Part shown: positions 56,607 through 64,000 of the stretch, piece after piece
Layout of the letters: each line of letters begins with the position of its first letter
How positions within the stretch are numbered: position 1 is the stretch's first letter
Assembly (NCBI RefSeq): GCF_027943255.1
Contig: NC_072895.1
Span: 21,488,001 to 21,552,000 of the forward strand
DNA: 64,000 bases
Source: Anastrepha obliqua
Lineage: Eukaryota > Arthropoda > Insecta > Diptera > Tephritidae
Direction: 5' to 3'
Made by a program: the position numbers and the translations under genes
The notes under the pieces: generated by a model
What the model was told of the DNA's origin: nothing
Databases searched by the model: none
What the model saw: the letters and a program-made list of their open reading frames with translations, nothing else

Positions 56607-57843
56607 TCTATACTAATATTATAAAGAGGAAAACTTTGTTTGTTTGTTTGGTTGTAATGAATAGGCTCAAAAACTACTGGACCGATTTTAAAAATTCTTT
56701 CACCATTCGAAAGCTACATTATCCACGAGTAACATGGATTACATTTTATTTTGGAAAAAAATAGGGTTCCATAAGATATTTGGATTTTTCGGACACAAAC
56801 TGAAAAAAATCTTATATATAAAATAAAGTCAACTTTTTGTGTGTGTTCGCTAACCGGCCGTGTCTGCACCGAATTAAACCAACCTTACACACATTGTTAA
56901 GAAGGTATTGAAGATGGTTTCCGTATAGTTTGGATACCTATTGGTGGATAGGGCTCGAGATATAGATCAAAACGTGGACCCGAGTAACCTTCGGATGTGT
57001 ATATACAGTATGGGTATCAAATGGAAGCTGTTGGTGAATGCTTTAGTTCAGAGTATTTCCATCTTGCTTTAATACGGGGTAATTTTCATACCTATTGATG
57101 ACTAGGGTCTCAAAATATATACCAAAACGTGGAACCGCCGTGTCTTTGCACCGATTTAAACCAAACTTATGCACATTGTTAAGTAAGTATTGAAAATGGG
57201 TTTCGTAAAGTTTGGTTGTAATTCGGAGCACTGGCAACGGGTACAGCGTTCTTTTGAACCAGCCATAATGTCGCCTACTTTTTTAACTGAACTGTCAAAT
57301 TGACAGTGTGAGTTACAATGTGTCAATATTTCTTTCTGATTTGGATGCCATAAGGAAAAAACGTAAGTGCAACATGTAAAAATTGTTAGTGCATTTTTTT
57401 GGAGTGGATTTTGTAACAGTGAATAATTTCTTACGAAATTTGAGAATTTAATGTGAAATCCGAATGAAATTATGTGTTCGTGGAAAAAACAATTTTTTTC
57501 GTTTTTTTTTTTTGAAAAATTTAAATGGATAATGGTTAAAAAAGCTCCAATGCTTAATAAAACATATAAATTGAAACGAAAAATTCATGGATGATCAGGA
57601 AAAAAGACGATTGTTTCTTAGTTATTCATATGCGTTGATTTGAAATTTAAAAACAATCTTCTTTTTTCCTGATTTTCAATTTATATTTTATATTTACTCA
57701 AAAACAAATAGAAAAACAAAAAATATTGTTTATGCCAAAGCGCTTGAATAAAGAAATAAATAATATGAAAACCATATATTTTCTGTGCTAAACCATATCT
57801 ATTCTATTTTAGTGTGCCCAGCGAAGGGGACCGGGTTTGCTAG
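56607..57843 (+). mobile_element. Non-autonomous Helitron with both ends
   Basis: Starts TCTATACTAATATTATAAAG after A and ends GGGACCGGGTTTGCTAG before T, the typical TC...CTAG structure with insertion between A and T. It has fewer internal GGGTCTCGAGATATAG-type blocks than the copy at 11774. Near the 3' end an inverted repeat (ATCAGGAAAAAAGACGATTG and its complement, 57595-57680) can form a long hairpin. No Rep/helicase gene. Length is 1237 bp. Confidence 0.9.
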
Positions 57844-57849
57844 TGTGTA

Positions 57850-58345
57850 TATATAATTAAAATTTAAGGAGATATCAAAGATCAAAGGTTAATTTTACGC
57901 ATTTTAAAAATGTTGATATCTCCAAAAAACTTCTTGAATTTTTTAACCATTGTGCGGCAGGTGCGGTGGTCCTTCCAGTCCAACTTCCCAACATTTGGTG
58001 GAGAATTCGAGACGTATTCAGTATCTGCAGCAGCTCGTCAAGCCTCTCAATTGCTAGTGGTGGTGGCCTAATCAACAGCATAACATTGCGACATATGAAA
58101 TCTCTAGAATCAGATCATCTACGCAGTGTTAGCATTCGGGTAGTTTTGCAAAAACAAATTACTTGCGCCGTGCTCGGTCTGAAGACCTCCAATATTTTCC
58201 CACTCATCTAACACCTCTCCCCCTCTGGACCCAACCTGTCGAAACAGTAAGTTTTCTGGGTCTACCGTTAGATGAGCTAGACGTAGGCGACCGGTGATTT
58301 ATACTACACTGACAGGGCAAAGTTACTGCTACAACAACAACCTCT
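57850..58345 (-). repeat. Dispersed repeat ending in GTTGTTGTTG
   Basis: The end section TTTTCTGGGTCTACCGTTAG, GATGAGCTAGACGTAGGCGA and ACACTGACAGGGCAAAGTTA followed by CTGCTACAACAACAAC is one I recall from many tephritid sequences. The remaining part has no coding potential in either strand that I can recognise. The limits are approximate. Confidence 0.5.
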
Positions 58346-58882
58346 GATATTTTCTAAAACTGCAAAAAAAAAAATCTTTCAACATATTAGTATTTTAAAG
58401 TTTTGTAAAATCGATTGAAAATTTTGCACACCACTCTATGTGTACTTGCATATATTTACATGCACAATACTGCATTTTCATATGTATGTACATCCATACA
58501 TAGTACTTTAGTATGTTCTGAGTCATGGCAATTTTACTATTTCGTTGTGTGAACATACACAATATTGTGAAATTCAACAGTCAGCAAGTTCAATCCCAAT
58601 AAACTTCAATTAATTACTCAATGCAAATATAAGCTTACGTATGCAAGTATGTGTGTATGTACAGCCGTTGAAAAATATAATATCATACTTACGAACGATG
58701 CGTTGGCAACCATATATGGGCATCTTTTATCGATTACGGTGCCGTAACGGTACTTTTCAATCAATGACCTTTATTCACAACACAAATAGATGACAATTTT
58801 TAAAAATGAGTAGTCTTCTGGTTCAACAGGGTAGCTTTACTGGATTCATGAAGGTCAATCCATTAGTTAACATCGCCCTTAA
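58346..58882. other. Spacer before the piggyBac-like element
   Basis: No gene seen. Includes ATGTATGTACATCC-type simple patches. The final TTAA (58879-58882) is the target duplication of the next element. Confidence 0.4.
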
Positions 58883-60748
58883 CCCATTAATGCTCACACA
58901 TAAAACGGGTTAAGATAGGTGACTGAAATTTTCACCAAATATTTGTGTTGATGTTAAACGGTTCATTTCCATTTTTCAAAAAAATATCTCAAAAGATGTG
59001 GGCATGGCAAAGCGTATGATATATCATACATAAGCGTATTCGGAGAGCTACTTCTATGAAAATAAAAATACAATATATACATAGGTTTTGAATTCAAATC
59101 AAAATTTTATTTATAAAGTGACATATTATACATCTATACATTTTTAAATTTCTTAGTTATTTGATGAGTCAGTTACATGACATTTGTAAAAACAGTTATC
59201 TGGGTGCAATCCGAAATTACATTTCATGCATATACATTTTGTACACTTGCCACAAAATTTCCATCAGCGTTTAGTTCTTGAGTAATTTACGTAGTGCTCG
59301 ACTCCATCGTACATATCTAGTTTCGTTTTCTCTTTATTTTCTATCGGTTTTGAAAGAATGCTTCTTGTAAGACGTAGGATGAATCCGAGAAGAGTTACTT
59401 TTGGATAAGCTTTTCGAAATACCATCCATAAGTTTACAATAGCTCCATTTAGACAAAATCTGAAAATGGGCCAATACCATCTCCTTTATCTAATGCGAGT
59501 TCGGTAAGCTGCCCTTTGCTGATCGAAGAGATCGACTCCACCCATTCCGCAATTATACTCCTTGATGATTACTGGTTGCTCTACGTCTTGTCTACGTTTT
59601 TGTTGCCGATCACATCTTTTGCATAGTCCTGTTGTGCTCGTTATGCTATCGTTCTTACAGTTTGTTGCAATAGTGACGTTATTATTATCATTCCACCTAA
59701 CTAGACTAATATTTTTTGATTTAACTGCTTCGCAAGCACCACGGCTTTCTCCTTTCATATTGCTCAAAGGAGCATTTTCTATACGATTGCGAATTGTTCC
59801 CACTACTGTTATATTTTTAGAATCAAACTTTTCCAATAATTTGAAACTATTAAAATAGTTATCTAGAAATATAGTGCTGTTTTCGGGAACTATGCCACAG
59901 CATAAATTCTTTGTGACAGACAAACCTAAATGCTCATTAGATCGAACCACGCGTTTTCCGGTGTACAAATCGACAAGTACCCTTTTGAAGTGGTCAGGCA
60001 CCAAATTTTGTACCCATACCGTATAGGTTTTCCATCATTAAAAAATTGTACATTATCCACTTCTGAATTCGCAATTCTTATCTCGCATGGCCTTTTTAGA
60101 ACCCCACGGCCCAAGTCGCCCAATGTACCTTCATCGTCCTCATCACCATCATCGCAATCGGATAACTCTTGTTTTTCAGGTGGAAATAAAGTCACATCGA
60201 TTGAATTGGCATTTCTGATGTCGTCTATAATGTCTGCATTATCGTCCTCATTCAGATCTTCAAGCCATCTAACTATCTCCTCAGTTGTTGCTTGTATTTA
60301 AAAAGGTATTATATGTATATGAATGCCCGTAAAGCCAAACCGGGGAAGCGTTTACGTATGATAAAACATACGCAATGATTTACAAAAAGCTAAAACACAT
60401 TTCGGGGCAAATTTTTCACTGCATTTTATATGTATTCGATGCCTCATGGTTTCAACTTTGAGTTAATGCACGTTTTTATATATATAATACTGTTGCTTGG
60501 TTTTTTTTAAGATATAAAACTCACCTGCGTGGAATTATTTACTTTTCCGAAAAACACTACATGAATTAACGCGAAAAATGTTAACAAAAGAGGTTTAAAT
60601 GACAACTAAAAGGCTTTTCTATTCAAATTACTCTTTTATCTCACTTGTCCTGTGAATATAAAAATCTTTTATATAATAGTGGATTTTTGGTGAATTTTTG
60701 AAAAAAGCTCTTTTTGCGTATGATATATCATACTTTGTCATTAATGGG
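58883..60748 (-). mobile_element. piggyBac-like transposon with both ends
   Basis: Terminal repeats CCCATTAATG and CATTAATGGG lie directly inside TTAA duplications (58879-58882 and 60749-60752). Inner palindromes of the form GTATGATATATCATAC occur at about 59013 and 60718, near each end. The element is 1866 bp, somewhat short for a complete piggyBac, in keeping with lost coding sequence. Confidence 0.9.
59486..60301 (-). pseudogene. piggyBac-like transposase, degenerate
   Basis: The acidic N-terminal region (SDCDDGDEDDEGTLGDL) leads to VDNVQFFNDGKPIRYGYKIW. A frame change follows at about 59990, then TGKRVVRSNEHLGLSVTKNL, STIFLDNYFNSFKLLEKF (second catalytic D) and GMGGVDLFDQQRAAYRTRIR (third). 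The segment between the N-terminus and the catalytic core is missing, as is the aspartate expected after KPxxYGxKxW, where threonines stand. The C-terminal zinc-binding part is also not readable. It is therefore inactive. Confidence 0.85.
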
Positions 60749-60860
60749 TTAATCAGCCTAGCGATAGCATGATCGCCTTTTCATATGAACAATTTCGATT
60801 TCGGCCACTATTTCACGATTTAAGTAATTGACTAAGACAAGATGTTTAAGTATTTCTTAA

Positions 60861-60866
60861 TTTATT
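60861..60866 (-). terminator. Possible polyadenylation signal of mcph1
   Basis: AATAAA on the minus strand about 155 bp after the microcephalin stop codon. The piggyBac-like element begins about 110 bp farther on. Confidence 0.45.
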
Positions 60867-61020
60867 TAGATACATACATATATATTGTTCACTAAAATAT
60901 TATGTACTACAAATCAATAATGAGAAGGCTTTCATGTGTCAAAATCCAATTAAAAAGCTGTATGGTATACCTAACCAATATCTTACTTCATTCAATAATG
61001 CGTTACTAGAAATAATAAAA

Positions 61021-61689
61021 CTAAGTTGAAACAACTGCCTCAGCATTCGTTTGCGGCAACTGTGTTGGCGGCTTTACAATCGGGTTCGAAGCATAGGCGT
61101 ACTTTTGCTGACGCATCATTTGCATGTGCGTAATGCTATCCAACACCCAGAATGGGTTTACGTAGACTTTACCTTCGAGCGCTCCGTGCGCATCACCGAT
61201 TATATATTTTGCACGTTTGCGATGATCAACCACTTTGCCGCCGCACAATACAATTAACTCCTTCAGATTGTCCTTCGAAATGGGACCACAACGCGATGAT
61301 ATGTAAAATGCACCTAAATCCGTAAAGAGTTCGCATTTGTATGTATTGCCAAAAGCCTGACGTTCAGTACGACAAATCTGCGGTAAACGAATTAAACAGT
61401 ATGTATATGAAAAATTATTGCAATATTTAGCACAACAAAAAAAGTTAACAAATTATTTTTGTTTTATTACCTCAACGGCACGTGAAAACACCCTCAACTC
61501 ATATTCTTCCTCATTTAGCCAACTGCCGGCCTTTAGCGAATCTATTACCCATTTGTAATCCAAGATCCAGAGACCGCGTATTAGACCGCGCAGTAAGTTC
61601 AACGTACGACGCGGTTCGTAACTAATCACGTGCGTCGTTTCGTCGTTGACACAGTGATTTAGTTGCAGTCCACCAAGCGTAGCAATTGC
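61021..61689 (-). CDS. MCPH1: Microcephalin (MCPH1), last two exons
   Basis: Exons 61471-61689 and 61021-61377, both with GT-AG borders and phase-0 joints, encode the C-terminal 191 residues. The upstream exon gives a BRCT domain (LNHCVNDETTHVISYE, LRGLIRGLWILDYKWVIDSL). The last exon starts ICRTERQAFGNTYKCELFTD, has LCGGKVVDHRKRAKYIIGD and the closing tryptophan helix VYVNPFWVLDSI, a second BRCT as in microcephalin. The tandem C-terminal BRCT pair binds phosphorylated proteins in chromosome condensation and damage signalling. Earlier exons lie beyond the right edge; the intron from 61690 on is filled with transposons. Confidence 0.85.
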
Positions 61690-62027
61690 CTGATTGTGGA
61701 AGCAAATTGATTTAGCGATAAAGATGAAAATATGGATGATGGAAATAGATGACTTAGTGTTTTTGCTTTACAAAATAGATATGTAAGTAGTATGCATGTA
61801 TGTGTTTGAATATTTATTTATGATAATCAATATTATTGTTATTAATTGCGACTAATGGTGAAATGTTACTCAAAATTATTTTCAAATGCGCTTTTATCGC
61901 CGAAACTTTTTTATTGCTTGCATGCATGCAACAAAATAAAATTAAATTAAATCGATAAATCCAACGGAATACAAGTATACAATATGTATGTATGTACATC
62001 TGTATTTCGAGTTGTTCTTTTCTGATT

Positions 62028-62330
62028 TTCACTACGGCGGCATCATCGGGCCATTTTTTTTTTCGAAAATGAGCGAGGAGCCGCGGTTACAGTAAATGGC
62101 GAGCGTTACCGTGACATGCTCAACGAGTTGTTTCCAAAAATTGAAGAGGATGACATGGACGACATTTGGTTTCAACAGGACGGTGCAACTTGTCACACTG
62201 CCAAAGTTACACTCGAACTTTCGGCTACCGTTTTTGAAAACCGAATAATCAGCCGAAATTCCGATATCAATTGGCCGCCTCGAAGCAGTGATCTAAGCCC
62301 GTTGGCTAGCAATAAAAAAACAGATTGAAA
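62028..62330 (+). pseudogene. DD41D-type transposase fragment
   Basis: Frame pieces GGIIGPFFF, VTVNGERYRDMLNELFPK, DDIWFQQDGATCHTA and RIISRNSDINWPPRSSDLSP resemble the transposase at 16836. The frame breaks off exactly before the third catalytic D. It differs clearly from the 16836 copy in sequence, so it is another subfamily. It lies in the mcph1 intron. Confidence 0.8.
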
Positions 62331-62372
62331 ATTTGAATAATTTTTTCTGGCCTCTGATTACCCCTAACCACA

Positions 62373-63596
62373 TCTACACTAATATTATAAAGAGGAAAAC
62401 TTTGTTTGTTTGGTTGTAATGAATAGGCTCAAAAACTACTGGACCGATTTTAAAAATTCTTTCACCATTCGAAAGCTACATCATCCACGAGTAACATGGA
62501 TTATATTTTATTTTGGAAATAGGGCTCGAGATATAGGTCAAAACGTGGACCCGGGTAACCTTCGGATGTGTATGTACAATATGGGTATCAAATGGAAGCT
62601 GTTGGTGAATGCTTTAGTTCAGAGTATTTTTCATGCCGCTCCGTGACTGGGGTCTCGAGATAGAGACCAAAACGTGGACCCCAGAATGTGTTTGTACAAT
62701 ATGGATATCAAATTGAAGCTGTTGGCGAATGCTTTAGTACAGAGTATTTTTCATGCCGCTCCGTGACTGGGGTCTCGAGATATAGGTCAAAACGTGGACC
62801 CGGGTAACCTTCGGATGTGTATGTACAATATGGGTATCAAATGAAAGCTGTTGATAAGTGTTTTAATACGGGGTAATTTTCATACCTATTGATGACTAGG
62901 GTCTCGAAATATATGCCAAAACGTGGACCCGCCATGTCTTTGCACCGATTTAAACCAAACTTACGCACATTGTTAAGTAAGTATTGAAAGTGGGTTTCGT
63001 AAAGTTTGGTTGTAATTCGGAGCACTGGCAACGGGTACAGCGTTCTTTTGAACCAGCCATAATGTCGCTTACTTTTTTAACGCTTGGGGCGGAACTGAAC
63101 TGTAAAATTGACAGTGTGAGTTACAATGTGTCAATATTTCTTTCTGATTTGGATGCCATAAGGAAAAAACGTAAGTGCAACATGTAAAAATTGTTTGTGA
63201 ATTTTTTTGGAGTGGATTTTGGAACAGTGAATAATTTCTTACGAAATTTGAGAATTTAATGTGAAATCCGAATGAAATTATGTGTTCGTGCTCCAATGCT
63301 TAATAAAACATATAAATTGAAACGAAAAATTCATGGATGATCAGGAAAAAAGACGATTGTTTCTTAGTTATTCATACGCGTTGATTTGAAATTTAAAAAC
63401 AATCTTCTTTTTTCCTGATTTTCAATTTATATTTTATATTTACTCAACAAAAAATAGAAAAACAAAAAATATTGTTTATGCCAAAGCGCTTGAATAAAGA
63501 ATAAAGAAATAAATAATATGAAAACCATATATTTTCTGTTCTAAACCATATCTATTCTATTTTAGTGTGCCAAGCGAAGGGGGCCGGGTTTGCTAG
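62373..63596 (+). mobile_element. Non-autonomous Helitron with both ends, second copy
   Basis: Begins TCTACACTAATATTATAAAG after A and ends GGGGCCGGGTTTGCTAG before T. It is very similar to 56607-57843 through the 3' half, including the ATGATCAGGAAAAAAGACG hairpin, but with a different number of internal blocks. Length is 1224 bp. It is nested in the mcph1 intron. Confidence 0.9.
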
Positions 63597-64000
63597 TAAA
63601 TAAATAAATGCAGAAAATGTTGGTTCGAGTTGCTGGTCCGATTTGAAGCTGAGCTGAATATAGTTTTTTGCTGCGACCATGACACGAGGGCAAGATTTGT
63701 TTCTTATACAGTAGATATATTTCGAACTATCGAAAAAGGTATGTTTGATAGTTCCTAAGTCATCGCTGCGTACAATTCCCAGTTGCGATATAGAACTGAT
63801 TGTGGTTCTAAATTCATTAAAAGCACAACCGTCCGAAAGTTCGGATGTTCCACAGGGTGGTCATTAAAAATGAGTGAATTAAGTTAGTAAGCATTTCCAC
63901 ATTTTAAACATGTAAATGTGCAAATATTTCACCAATCAAACAGAAAAAAATTTATAAAATTGGAATTAAAAACCTTTAGAGAAAGAAAAATTAATATTTT
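63597..64000. other. Right edge, unassigned
   Basis: No exon of mcph1 or other gene was recognised up to the edge. Confidence 0.4.

Overview
The window looks like nuclear DNA from a higher dipteran, most probably a true fruit fly (Tephritidae). The reasons are AT-rich intergenic DNA, short (about 60 bp) GT-AG introns in genes with clear fly orthologues, and short dispersed repeats I remember as typical of tephritid genomes. Species cannot be fixed from sequence alone. All gene models were assembled by hand from splice signals and reading frame.

The left 21 kb (1-21,200) contains no convincing host gene. It is layered transposon wreckage: degenerate LINEs, a mariner split by two later insertions, three large copies of a family with asymmetric inverted repeats and satellite arrays, and a 5' Helitron end carrying an expanded internal repeat. 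The middle block (22-44 kb) is the gene-rich part: VhaAC45 (V-ATPase accessory subunit, minus), a GNPTAB-type GlcNAc-1-phosphotransferase (plus), a DXO/Rai1 decapping enzyme (plus), ERp60/PDIA3 (minus, convergent with DXO/Rai1), a domesticated hAT/BED-finger gene (plus) and the proteasome chaperone PSMG2 (plus). The right part holds eEF1A (49.4-50.8 kb) and the last two exons of microcephalin (61.0-61.7 kb, minus), separated by transposons. These include an uninterrupted mariner, a Tc1-like element with perfect ends, a TTAA-flanked piggyBac-like element, a TTAA-flanked MITE (a second lies at 28 kb) and two Helitrons with both ends.

Two neighbouring divergent genes act on lysosomes: VhaAC45 in acidification and GNPTAB in mannose-6-phosphate tagging. 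A TCATGTGA E-box of the Mitf/TFEB type lies 182 bp before the VhaAC45 start. From memory, the Drosophila orthologues of VhaAC45, GNPTAB, ERp60, eEF1A and mcph1 map to chromosome arm 2R, which would make this a Muller C fragment; DXO/Rai1 and PSMG2 do not fit that pattern.

The most unusual material is the satellite-bearing family with Helentron-like end structure (7.0-8.2, 10.6-14.1 and 17.8-19.4 kb) and the uninterrupted mariner at 52.9-54.2 kb.
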